DNA from: Sulfurovum sp.
GTDB taxonomy: Bacteria; Campylobacterota; Campylobacteria; Campylobacterales; Sulfurovaceae
Direction: 5' to 3'
Length of the DNA: 64,000 nucleotides
Assembly (NCBI GenBank): GCA_027068485.1
Contig: JAMOSB010000009.1
Coordinates: 1 to 64,000, forward strand
This document shows positions 1 to 8,290 of this stretch, in pieces; position 1 is the stretch's first letter; every line of letters begins with the position of its first letter. The notes below the pieces were generated by a model that saw only the letters and a program-made list of their open reading frames with translations, did not search any database and had not been told where the DNA came from. The position numbers were made by a program, and so were the translations under genes.

Positions 1-757
1 TTTTTGAAAAAATTAAAATAGATTCTTTAATATTAGTTAAACTATTAGATAAAAAGGTACCTTTTTTTTTCTTTTCCCATGTTAATTCACCTACAAAATT
101 CTCCTCCCCAAAAACCTCATCACAAAGCAGTTTAAGTTGTGCTTGTTCATTGTCATCTATGGAGATAAAAATAACCCCATCCTCTTTAAGTAACTCTCGT
201 GCTACATAAAGTCGTGGGTACATAAAAGTAAGCCATGCAGAGTGGGAGTTTGCTTTGCTTTGAGTAAAGGCTAAGATGCGTCTAGCCTCTTCTATATCTA
301 CACCAGCTAAACGACTCAACTCTTCTGATGTAAATTTTCTATCATCATTATAAACAAATCCATCAGTTCCTGTATTGTATGGTGGGTCTATATATATCAT
401 CTTTATAGATTCACTGTAAGCATTTGAGAGATGTTTTAAAACTTCAAGATTATCCCCTTTTATAAGAAGATTTTGACTCTCTTTATTTTTTTCTTGTATA
501 TTATGAAATTTGTCCTCTTTTATAAGAGTATGAGGATTTTCATTTGCTAAGAGTCTTGCATAACTTTTACCAAGCCAGTTAAGAGAGTAGCTCTCACTAC
601 TAAGTTTTAGCCCACTCTCTCCTACTATCTCCTCCATCTTATGAGAGATAAAATCACCATTTTTATCAAAACATTGCGGAAAGTTTTTTTTGAGGAGTTT
701 GAGTTGGTGGCTATTAGCCGTAATATTTGTATTGTCATTGAGAATCTCTTGTTGCAT
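1..757 (-). CDS. mod: Type III restriction-modification DNA adenine methyltransferase (Mod), partial, N-terminal part
   Basis: The ORF track omits this gene because it has no stop in the window. Reading the minus strand from the ATG at 757 gives about 252 codons open to the left edge. The protein starts MQQEILNDNT and carries the catalytic DPPYNTGTDGF motif (motif IV of N6-adenine methyltransferases) near residue 135, followed by a DDNEQAQLK stretch and an ILIFSK segment typical of type III Mod subunits. Mod transfers methyl groups from SAM to adenine, gives the recognition specificity of a type III system and normally works with a Res helicase-nuclease, which would lie beyond the left edge. 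A good ribosome site (GGGTAGGGAAGT) precedes the ATG. The gene is clearly more AT-rich than the DNA right of the tRNA, which suggests transfer. An orphan Mod or a type IIG-like enzyme cannot be excluded. Confidence 0.85.
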   Translation of the reverse strand, partial: MQQEILNDNTNITANSHQLKLLKKNFPQCFDKNGDFISHKMEEIVGESGLKLSSESYSLNWLGKSYARLLANENPHTLIKEDKFHNIQEKNKESQNLLIKGDNLEVLKHLSNAYSESIKMIYIDPPYNTGTDGFVYNDDRKFTSEELSRLAGVDIEEARRILAFTQSKANSHSAWLTFMYPRLYVARELLKEDGVIFISIDDNEQAQLKLLCDEVFGEENFVGELTWEKKKKGTFLSNSLTNIKESILIFSK

Positions 758-799
758 ACTTCCCTACCCTTGTGATATTTTAAATAAAAATGAATAATG

Positions 800-805
800 A
801 TTATA
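800..805 (-). promoter_or_regulatory. Likely -10 element for the mod gene
   Basis: A perfect TATAAT on the minus strand lies about 43 bases upstream of the mod start codon. No convincing -35 is visible, which is usual for sigma-70 promoters of Campylobacterota. Confidence 0.4.
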
Positions 806-927
806 CTCAAAGCAGACTTCGATCTTTTAGAATTTATCGCCCCTATAGAGATAAAAAAGAGCCTAATAGATGAAAACTTAGAAGGATTAAAATGTGGACA
901 ATAGTAAAAATTGTGAAAGGAGTATAA

Positions 928-1018
928 TGGCGGACAGTGAGGGATTCGAACCCTCGGTACCGTTACCAGTACGCATCCTTAGCAGGGATGTGGTTTCAGC
1001 CAACTCACCCAACTGTCC
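928..1018 (-). tRNA. tRNA-Ser (anticodon GCT)
   Basis: The reverse strand folds as a class II tRNA. The acceptor arms GGACAGT and ACTGTCC pair over 7 bp, followed by discriminator G and an encoded CCA. The anticodon stem CATCC/GGATG encloses the loop CTGCTAA with anticodon GCT (reads AGC/AGU), there is a long variable arm, and the T loop is GGTTCGAATCC. The length is 91 nt including CCA. The discriminator G and long variable arm fit serine. The AT-rich methyltransferase gene lies on the 3' side of this tRNA, a common arrangement for integrated elements. Confidence 0.96.
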
Positions 1019-1034
1019 GTGTTTTGTGAGTGAG

Positions 1035-1040
1035 ATTATA
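1035..1040 (-). promoter_or_regulatory. Likely -10 element of the tRNA-Ser promoter
   Basis: TATAAT on the minus strand sits 16 bases upstream of the mature tRNA 5' end, so transcription would start a few bases before the tRNA. An A-rich stretch precedes it on the transcribed strand. Confidence 0.5.
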
Positions 1041-1069
1041 GCTTTTTTTTCTTAAAGTTTACTTAATAG

Positions 1070-1828
1070 TTACTTCCCAAACCGTTTATCACGGATACTC
1101 ATCTGCTTGGTTTTCTCATCGACATAGACATCAAAAATATCAATCGCATCAATAAGTGAACTGAGTTTTTTGTAGCCGTAGTTGATGGGGGAGAAGGAGG
1201 TATTGTTGTTGATATACTGCCCCACCTCTGCCAAGGTCGCCCAGCCATCATCCTCCATCGTCTGCTCTGCGGCATTTTTGAGGACATGGACAAGCCAGTG
1301 ATCCCCTCGCATCTCCTTGGCACTCTTGCGTCGGGTCACGGGTGGGGTATCGCTTGGGGTCTTCTCGGTGGTGGTGCGGGTGTTGCCCATGAGCTTCTCA
1401 GTGAAGATAAACTGCGAACACGCCACCATAAAGGGCTTGGGAGTCTTCTCCTCCCCAAAGCCATAGACCTTGATCCCCTCTGCTTTGACACGCATCACCA
1501 CAGGGGTGAAGTCACTGTCACTCGTCGCAAAAGCAAAGGCATCGATCTCCTTGGTGTGGAGGAGGTCTATCGCATCGATAGTCATGAGGATATCAGTGGC
1601 ATTTTTATTGCGGGAGTAGTCAAACTGCTGGATAGGCTTGATCGCAAAGGCGAGGAGCTTGGACTCCCAGTTCTTGAGGTTGTCCTTTGTCCAGTTGCCA
1701 TAAGCTTGACGGATATTGACCACCCCATACTTACTAAGCTCATTGATAATCCCCTCAATCGCCCGATAGGAGATGTTGTCACAATCGATAAACAGAGCGA
1801 TATGGTCTTCGTTTTTACTGCGTCCCAT
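1070..1828 (-). CDS. NYN domain / OST-HTH (LOTUS) protein, LabA/DUF88 family
   Basis: The N-terminal ~150 residues are a NYN (PIN-like RNase) domain. It begins ALFIDCDNIS, continues with NATDILMTIDAIDLL, and ends FATSDSDFTPVVMRVKAEG; these keep the acidic residues of the metal site. The C-terminal part (HWLVHVLKNAAEQ...GWATLAEVGQYINN) looks like a winged-helix OST-HTH/LOTUS domain, which binds RNA in characterised proteins. Such proteins are inferred to cut or bind RNA; the substrate is unknown. The track starts at a GTG (1834), but the ATG at 1828 has an AAAGGAG ribosome site at proper spacing and overlaps the rsmD stop by one base (TAATG), so I prefer it. Coupling to rsmD, a 16S rRNA methyltransferase gene, suggests an RNA-related role. 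Confidence 0.85.
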   Translation of the reverse strand: MGRSKNEDHIALFIDCDNISYRAIEGIINELSKYGVVNIRQAYGNWTKDNLKNWESKLLAFAIKPIQQFDYSRNKNATDILMTIDAIDLLHTKEIDAFAFATSDSDFTPVVMRVKAEGIKVYGFGEEKTPKPFMVACSQFIFTEKLMGNTRTTTEKTPSDTPPVTRRKSAKEMRGDHWLVHVLKNAAEQTMEDDGWATLAEVGQYINNNTSFSPINYGYKKLSSLIDAIDIFDVYVDEKTKQMSIRDKRFGK

Positions 1829-2436
1829 TAGCACTCCTTTGGTCGGTAGTAGCTCATGGTACTTCGCCCAAACTTCTTGCGTTTGACAAACTCCATCGCA
1901 CCGATAGACTCAGGCATCTCAAGGCTACTCATATGCTCCACGATCACCATCTCACACACCTCTGGTGCTATCGTCTCGATGAGGGCAAGGCTCTTGTCGT
2001 AGATCTCATCCATCCCATCACGCGTCGAAAACGGTGGGTCAAAGTAGAAGTAGGTCTTGTGAGGGGAGGATTTGACCATACTATAGACCAGAGCAAACTT
2101 CTCAAAGCTATCCCCAAAGAAGAGCTGACAACGGCTAGGGTCAAGCTTGCGGATATTGGACTCTAGTACCCTAAAGGCAGTCTGGTTATACTCCATAAAG
2201 TAGCACGCCCCTGCCCCACGGCTCAACGCCTCTAGCCCGATAGAGCCACTCCCACTAAAGACCTCAACAAAGTTCTTATCGATGATATCAAACTGTAAGG
2301 TATTAAAGAGCGACTCTTTAAGTATCCCTTTGGAGCTTCGAGTTGTCTGGATATCAGGTATCTCTATCACTTTACCCTTAAACTCACCACTGGCTATCTG
2401 TGTCGTAAAGACTTTGATTTTTACTTTTTTTCTCAT
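1828..2436 (-). CDS. rsmD: 16S rRNA (guanine966-N2)-methyltransferase RsmD
   Basis: RsmD methylates G966 of 16S rRNA in the 30S subunit using SAM. The 202-aa protein has the family hallmarks: an N-terminal region with RSSKGILKESLFN, the SAM-binding motif VFSGSGSIGLEALSRGA near residues 58-74, and the catalytic FDPPF motif near residue 133. The length matches the family. Its ATG overlaps the ccsBA stop by 4 bases (ATGA) and its stop overlaps the start of the NYN-domain gene, so the three are probably cotranscribed. Confidence 0.93.
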   Translation of the reverse strand: MRKKVKIKVFTTQIASGEFKGKVIEIPDIQTTRSSKGILKESLFNTLQFDIIDKNFVEVFSGSGSIGLEALSRGAGACYFMEYNQTAFRVLESNIRKLDPSRCQLFFGDSFEKFALVYSMVKSSPHKTYFYFDPPFSTRDGMDEIYDKSLALIETIAPEVCEMVIVEHMSSLEMPESIGAMEFVKRKKFGRSTMSYYRPKEC

Positions 2437-5400
2437 TGGTTAATCCTTCTGTTTCGTGCTGCAAGTAGGGTGAGTGCCATCAGACCTGCCACACCATAGT
2501 AGACCCATACGGGCATAGGGATAGGGTCGCCCGCTGCGTAGGAGTGGAGTCCTGAGAGGTAGTAGTTGACCCCAAAGTAGGTCATCAATACGGTGGAGTA
2601 TGCCCAGACCGTTGCAACATTGTAGATGAAGTTAGAGCGAAGTGACGGGAGAAAACGCAGGTGAAGCACCACTGCGTAGATGAGGATCGTCACCGCTGCC
2701 CATGTCTCTTTGCTATCCCAACCCCAGTAGCGTCCCCATGACTCATTTGCCCAGACTCCCCCAAGGAAGTTACCTACCGTAAAGAGGTAGAGTCCAATAA
2801 TGAGTGCCATCTCAGAGAGATTGCTTAGCTCCTTGATCGAGCGATCGATAGAGGGAGTGCCTGCTTTACCCCGTAGGATATAGAGGATGAGTACCAACAG
2901 CGACAAGATCGAGCCAAGCCCAAAGAAACCATCACCAGAGATAATCCCTGCCACATGAATCATCAGCCAGTAGGATTTGAGTACAGGGACGAGATTGGTG
3001 ATCTCAGGGTTGATGAAGTTCATATGTGCCACCCCCATCGTGATCCCTGCGAGTATCGCTGTACCTGCCAGTGCAAAGGGGGAGTTTTTGGCAAGGAGTA
3101 TCCCCGCAAAGACTGTCGAGAGAGCGATAAAGACGATCGACTCATAGGCGTTTGACCATGGGGCGTGTCCTGCGATATACCACCGAATCCCTAGCCCAAT
3201 GAGGTGTACCACAAATCCAATACTCAATACCCCCCATGCGATACGCATCACCCACTTAAGTGAAAACGCAGGCTTGAGGACATTGACAAACGCAAAGAGT
3301 AGGAGTACCAACCCCAGTATCAAGTAGAGTGGTACAAGCTTCCCAAAGAGTCCAAGCTTGTTGTACCAGATCTCCATCTCTAGGTGCTTAGGGCTAGGGA
3401 GTACCGCAGAGCCATACCTCTTCTGATACTGCTGTATCCCAATAATCGCTTTGTTGGCATACTCCCAATTACCACTTTTGACTCCCTGTGTCACCATCAT
3501 AAAGTAGGCTTGGATACGCATCCGTACATCCTCTAGCATCTCCCCCTTGAGATCCTTAAACGCCTCCATCGGAGTGAGCCACTTGTTGTTGCTATCGTTG
3601 GGCTTAGGGAAGATACGCAAAAAACTCCCTTGGTAGGTCATATAGGCGATATTGAGTCGCTCATCGACTTTGATCAGCTCCTTGTCATACTGCGTCTGCT
3701 CCAAAGGCTTCTTACGACTCGCTTGGGTGATTGCAGTGAAGATCTTATACTCCCCTTTGCTATCAAAAAAATCCTCAAAGCTCGCATACTTCGCCCCCTT
3801 GTCTAGCCCTAAGTCTAGTGCTATCTTGGGGTGTCCTAGCTTGATCATCGCAATACTCTGATAGAGATCAGGTTGCATCATCATCCCTAAAAAAACCTGT
3901 ATCGGATCGAGTCCATAGGGGGTACTCTTGCCTGTAATCTTACGCATAATATCACGCCCCACCGTATCCATCGGCTTCATCCGTCCCATCGCATCTTGGA
4001 CAGCAAGCATCCCAAAGGCTTGGCTATGAGAGAGAGGATACGCCTCCAACTGCTTCTGTATCTGAGGGGTCACCTCTAGTGGTGCAGCGTGCAGGGTCGG
4101 GGTCACCCCCCCTAGTAGGAGAGTCACGAGAAGTGCCATCGCTCCTGCTTGGAGTTTTCTTGCCCCTTTGAGGAGCTTTTGGAAGCGTCCATTGGGGGTG
4201 AAGAGGCTCCAGAGCATCCCAATCCCCATCAAGAGATACGCCAAGTAGGTCGGGAGTGTCCCAGGGTCGTGGTTGACGGAGAGGATGGTACCCTGCTCAT
4301 CGGGATCATAAGAGGATTGAAAGAAGCGGTAGTTACGGTGGTCGAGTACATGGTTCATATAGATCCTATAGGGCATAGTGATAGCTTGCTCTTGGTCGAT
4401 AAGCACCACTTCACTCGCATAGGAGGCGGGAGTCATCGATCCAGGGTAGCGTTCGAGCTGAAAATCTGTCAACTTCACCGAAAAGGGTAGTGTTATGATC
4501 TTCGCACCGAGACGCAGACCTACCATCACACCCCCCAACTCAAACTGATGGAGTTTTCCCACCGCTCCCTTCTGTGGATGGGTGGTCACGATCTCCTCCT
4601 CCTCTCCGACACGCACCCGAAACTGCACATACTCAGGCTTACTTGAACTACTCTTGAGATCCTCTGCGATCATGGTGCGGATCGCTTTGGGGTGGGTAGC
4701 TTTGAGTACGATGGCATTATCCCCAAAGCGGTAGAGTACCCGATGGCTCAACGGGTTTCTCCCGATGCCAAGTTTTCTACTCTGCTTAGTGTCCATATTG
4801 AGTGTCTCAAGGGTATAGGGGAAGTTCACCTCCAAGGCATCAAGACTCCCCATGATCTGAAAGGTAGGCTTGGTAGATGTCGTAGCATTGGCATTATACG
4901 CCACCGCAAAATCACCAAAATCCTTCACCTCGCCCGTAGCAAGATACTCAATCTCCCCACGCTCTCCCGTAGAGATCTTCAGCTCTAGCATATCCTCACC
5001 ATCCATCCCATCGACTACCGACTCGGTCGCACTCGGGAGATAGGTGAGTAGCTCTAGCTCTACACGCTTCTGCCCCACTTGAAGGCTCTGGCTTAGGTGG
5101 TTGGGGGTCATACTAGAGAAGAAGACCTCCTGCTCTAGGGAGGCGTTCTTCTCCCCTTGTCTCGCATAGAGCTGAAGCACTTTGACATCAGAGACCATGA
5201 GGTTGCTCGATTGTCCCTCGCGGATATGCATAATCCCCTCATAGCCGACATAACGGGTGACCAACGCCCCTATCGCGACTAAAAAAAAGGCAAAATGGAA
5301 GAGAAAAACAGAGAATTTGGTTTTGTAACTCTTGTACTGAATGACTTGATAGACCAAGATCGCAGTAAAGTAAGCAAGGAAGAGTTCAAACCATTTGGCT

Positions 5401-5531
5401 TTGTAGATGAGGGCTTGGGCGGTCTGGGTACCGTAGTCATTTTCGATAAAGGTGGCACTCCCCACCAGTACACCAAAAAGAAACAGCATCAAAACTGCCA
5501 TCTGCATCGATAATAGTCGCTTGAGTATCAC
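2433..5531 (-). CDS. ccsBA: Cytochrome c biogenesis protein CcsBA (fused ResB-ResC), system II heme lyase
   Basis: This is an integral inner-membrane protein that exports heme and attaches it to CxxCH motifs of periplasmic c-type cytochromes. The N-terminal half is ResB/CcsB-like: transmembrane segments in residues 1-95 (with HFAFFLVAIGALV carrying a membrane histidine), then a large periplasmic domain and a further membrane segment near 430. The C-terminal half is CcsA-like, with many helices, conserved histidines (VVHLIG, MIHVAG) and the heme-handling tryptophan-rich segment NESWGRYWGWDSKETWA near residue 940. The one-chain fusion of about 1000 residues is known from Helicobacter, Wolinella and relatives. 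A plausible client, the CxxCH protein at 11.2 kb, lies nearby. Confidence 0.95.
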   Translation of the reverse strand: MILKRLLSMQMAVLMLFLFGVLVGSATFIENDYGTQTAQALIYKAKWFELFLAYFTAILVYQVIQYKSYKTKFSVFLFHFAFFLVAIGALVTRYVGYEGIMHIREGQSSNLMVSDVKVLQLYARQGEKNASLEQEVFFSSMTPNHLSQSLQVGQKRVELELLTYLPSATESVVDGMDGEDMLELKISTGERGEIEYLATGEVKDFGDFAVAYNANATTSTKPTFQIMGSLDALEVNFPYTLETLNMDTKQSRKLGIGRNPLSHRVLYRFGDNAIVLKATHPKAIRTMIAEDLKSSSSKPEYVQFRVRVGEEEEIVTTHPQKGAVGKLHQFELGGVMVGLRLGAKIITLPFSVKLTDFQLERYPGSMTPASYASEVVLIDQEQAITMPYRIYMNHVLDHRNYRFFQSSYDPDEQGTILSVNHDPGTLPTYLAYLLMGIGMLWSLFTPNGRFQKLLKGARKLQAGAMALLVTLLLGGVTPTLHAAPLEVTPQIQKQLEAYPLSHSQAFGMLAVQDAMGRMKPMDTVGRDIMRKITGKSTPYGLDPIQVFLGMMMQPDLYQSIAMIKLGHPKIALDLGLDKGAKYASFEDFFDSKGEYKIFTAITQASRKKPLEQTQYDKELIKVDERLNIAYMTYQGSFLRIFPKPNDSNNKWLTPMEAFKDLKGEMLEDVRMRIQAYFMMVTQGVKSGNWEYANKAIIGIQQYQKRYGSAVLPSPKHLEMEIWYNKLGLFGKLVPLYLILGLVLLLFAFVNVLKPAFSLKWVMRIAWGVLSIGFVVHLIGLGIRWYIAGHAPWSNAYESIVFIALSTVFAGILLAKNSPFALAGTAILAGITMGVAHMNFINPEITNLVPVLKSYWLMIHVAGIISGDGFFGLGSILSLLVLILYILRGKAGTPSIDRSIKELSNLSEMALIIGLYLFTVGNFLGGVWANESWGRYWGWDSKETWAAVTILIYAVVLHLRFLPSLRSNFIYNVATVWAYSTVLMTYFGVNYYLSGLHSYAAGDPIPMPVWVYYGVAGLMALTLLAARNRRINQ

Positions 5532-5596
5532 ACCAAACCCCTTGTAGTTGAATAAAAAGGATTGTAACCAATGTTTGTTAATGGGTTGCTAATTTC

Positions 5597-8290
5597 CTAC
5601 TTTAGCTCCCCCCAACACGCCCCCACACTCACACTACACACCAAGGGGACATCCAGAGGTATCACCCCCTCCATCACCGCCACAAACCGCTGGCTAATCG
5701 CCTCTACCTCTGAGGTTTTGACCTCAAATATCAGCTCATCGTGGATCTGCAACAACATCGAAGCCTCCAACTGCTCTTGGCGTATGAGGGTATCGATTTG
5801 GTTCATTGAGAGCTTAATGAGATCGGCTGCGGAGCCTTGAAATACAGTGTTGACCGACTCCCGCATAAAGGCTGCTTTTTGCATCCCATTGGCACTCTCA
5901 TAGTCGAAGATACGGCGACGCTTGAGCAGGGTCTCCACATACCCCTGCTCCTTGACACGCTCTTGGATCGTTGTCAAAAATGCCTTAACGGTAGGAAACG
6001 AATCGAAGTAGTTGGTGATAATCTCCTTGGCTTCACGCGAGGTGATCCCTAGCTCATCGGAGAGCTTTTTGGGTCCCATCCCGTAGAGGAGTCCGAAGTT
6101 GACCGATTTGGCAAAACTCCGCTTGGCATGTGCCTCCGCCTCCCCAAAGAGTATCGTAGAGGTAGCAAGGTGGATATCAACCCCCTGCTCAAACGCCTCC
6201 AACAATGCACGATCTTTGGAGAAGTGTGCGAGGAGTCGTAGCTCGATTTGGGAGTAGTCGATACTCACAAGGGTGTAGCCCTCTTTGGCGACAAACGCCT
6301 CACGCACAGAGCGTCCAAGTGCCGAACGCACGGGGATATTCTGGAGGTTTGGATCACGAGAGCTGAGTCGTCCTGTTGCTGTCCCTGTCTGCCCAAAGCT
6401 AGTATAGATACGGTGGTGGCTATCGGCATGGGCGAGTTTAAGCAGGGGGTTGACATAGGTAGAGAGGATCTTCTGATACTCACGATAGGTCAAGATCTTA
6501 GGGACAATCGCATGAGCGTCACGCAACCCCGTAAGAACTGCTTCATTGGTACTAAAGCCCGTTTTGGTGCGTTTGCCCCCCTCTAGCCCAAGGGTCTCAA
6601 AGAGGACAAATCCAAGCTGTTGGGTCGACTTGATATTAAACTCACTCCCTGCCAATGCGTAGATCTCACCTGTTAGCTCTTGGAGTGCGTCGGTTAGGTC
6701 TCTTTGAAGTGTGAGAAGCTTAGAGGGGTCGAGGGTAATCCCCAACTGCTCCATCCGCATCAAGACCCCCACAAATGGGTACTCGACACACTCCGCCTCC
6801 TCTAACAAGCTCTCCAACCCCTCCGACTCCATCTGTGTTGTAAGCGTCTCATAGAGTAGGTAGCTCATCCACGCATCCTCACCCGCATAGAAAGTCGCAT
6901 CCTCTATCGCCACACCTGAGAAATCCTCACCCTTCTTGACCATCTCCTTGAAGGGCTTCATGGTGTAGTCAAAGTAGTGCTTGGCAAGGCTATCGAGTCC
7001 TACTCGCCGTGAGGGGTTATAGAGCCATGCGAGTATCATCGTATCCCCATGGGGAATGATAGGCTCTACCCCATACTGATTGCTCAGTAGGGAGAGGTCA
7101 AACTTGAGGTTCTGCCCAACGATAGGGTACTCAAAGAGTCGCTCTATCGCCCCAATCGCATCGGCAATGGCGACCTGCTCCCCTACCCCTAGGTAGCTAT
7201 GCCCGATAGGGACATAGTAGGCACGCTCCCGCTCATAGGCAAAGGAGAAGCCCACAAGCTTGGCGACTTTGGTATCAAGCCCCGTCGTCTCCGTATCAAA
7301 CGCCACTACACTCCCTGCGGGAATCTGCTCGATACGATCACTAAGCCTCTCGATACTATCTAAGAGTATCGGCTCAAACCCTATCGTCTCCTTCACCTGC
7401 TCCTCATGATCGGCAAACTCCACCGACTCTTCTAATCCTACAGAGGCTTTTTTGATCGCCTGCTTCATCTCATACATCCGAAACTCATCGATGAGGGGGT
7501 GGAGGTAGTTCTTCTCCTCAAAGGCAAACGCCTCAAGGTCGAGATCACGGTAGACATCACTCCGCATCGTCACCAACTCACGCGACAAAAATGCCTGCTC
7601 CTTACTCTCTAGCAAGAGTTTTTGTATGCGTGGGGTGCCACAGTTTTCGATATCGTCATAGATCGCTTCGAGGGTGTGGTAGCGGTTGATAAGCTTACTC
7701 GCCCCCACCTTGCCTATCCCCTTGACCCCAGGGACATTGTCTGAGCTATCCCCAAGGATCGCTTGGAAGTTGACAAAATCCTTGGGAGCGACCCCAAACT
7801 TCTCGATACACGCACGCTCATCAATCTCCTGCTTCTTGACAGAGTCAACCATCACCACACGCCCATCCTCTATCATCTGATAGAGATCTTTATCGTGTGA
7901 GACGATGCGTACCTTTAGCCCCCGCTCCTTGGCAAACTTCGTCACGGTGGTGATAATATCATCGGCTTCAAACCCCTCACGACTCAGATTGGCAAACCCC
8001 ATCTGCTCAATCCACTCGATGGCGATAGGGAGCTGTTTGGTCAGATCCTCTGGTGGGCTGTCACGGTTAGCTTTGTAGTCGGGGTAGAGCCTATTGCGGA
8101 AACTCCCCCCCTTGCTATCAAGAGCAAAGACCAGATAGTCGGTACTATGGTCACGCCGTAGCGAGTCGACAAGGTTGATAAATCCCGTCAGTAGCCCCGT
8201 AGGAAACCCCTCTGAGTTACGCAGTGGAGGCAGGGCAAAGTAGGAGCGGAAAAAAAACCCAAAAGTATCTATAATCGTAATCGTCTTCAC
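5597..8290 (-). CDS. polA: DNA polymerase I
   Basis: PolA fills gaps and removes RNA primers during replication and repair. All three activities are visible in the 897-aa protein. There is an N-terminal 5'-3' exonuclease/FEN domain (residues 1-290, with GEDADD-like FEADDIIT and HDKDLYQ). A 3'-5' proofreading domain keeps its carboxylates (FDTETTGLD, NLKFDLSLL, YAGEDAW). The polymerase domain has motif A SIDYSQIELR, motif B KSVNFGLLYGMG and motif C IHDELIFEV. Intact proofreading residues are worth noting because some relatives have lost them. The start is GTG, overlapping the uvrA stop by 4 bases (GTGA), so translation is probably coupled to uvrA. Confidence 0.97.
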   Translation of the reverse strand: MKTITIIDTFGFFFRSYFALPPLRNSEGFPTGLLTGFINLVDSLRRDHSTDYLVFALDSKGGSFRNRLYPDYKANRDSPPEDLTKQLPIAIEWIEQMGFANLSREGFEADDIITTVTKFAKERGLKVRIVSHDKDLYQMIEDGRVVMVDSVKKQEIDERACIEKFGVAPKDFVNFQAILGDSSDNVPGVKGIGKVGASKLINRYHTLEAIYDDIENCGTPRIQKLLLESKEQAFLSRELVTMRSDVYRDLDLEAFAFEEKNYLHPLIDEFRMYEMKQAIKKASVGLEESVEFADHEEQVKETIGFEPILLDSIERLSDRIEQIPAGSVVAFDTETTGLDTKVAKLVGFSFAYERERAYYVPIGHSYLGVGEQVAIADAIGAIERLFEYPIVGQNLKFDLSLLSNQYGVEPIIPHGDTMILAWLYNPSRRVGLDSLAKHYFDYTMKPFKEMVKKGEDFSGVAIEDATFYAGEDAWMSYLLYETLTTQMESEGLESLLEEAECVEYPFVGVLMRMEQLGITLDPSKLLTLQRDLTDALQELTGEIYALAGSEFNIKSTQQLGFVLFETLGLEGGKRTKTGFSTNEAVLTGLRDAHAIVPKILTYREYQKILSTYVNPLLKLAHADSHHRIYTSFGQTGTATGRLSSRDPNLQNIPVRSALGRSVREAFVAKEGYTLVSIDYSQIELRLLAHFSKDRALLEAFEQGVDIHLATSTILFGEAEAHAKRSFAKSVNFGLLYGMGPKKLSDELGITSREAKEIITNYFDSFPTVKAFLTTIQERVKEQGYVETLLKRRRIFDYESANGMQKAAFMRESVNTVFQGSAADLIKLSMNQIDTLIRQEQLEASMLLQIHDELIFEVKTSEVEAISQRFVAVMEGVIPLDVPLVCSVSVGACWGELK

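Noticed and set aside
1286-1831. 181-aa plus-strand ORF opposite the NYN gene
   Set aside because: Antisense shadow of a clearly conserved domain protein; its translation has no recognisable motifs and there is no ribosome site.
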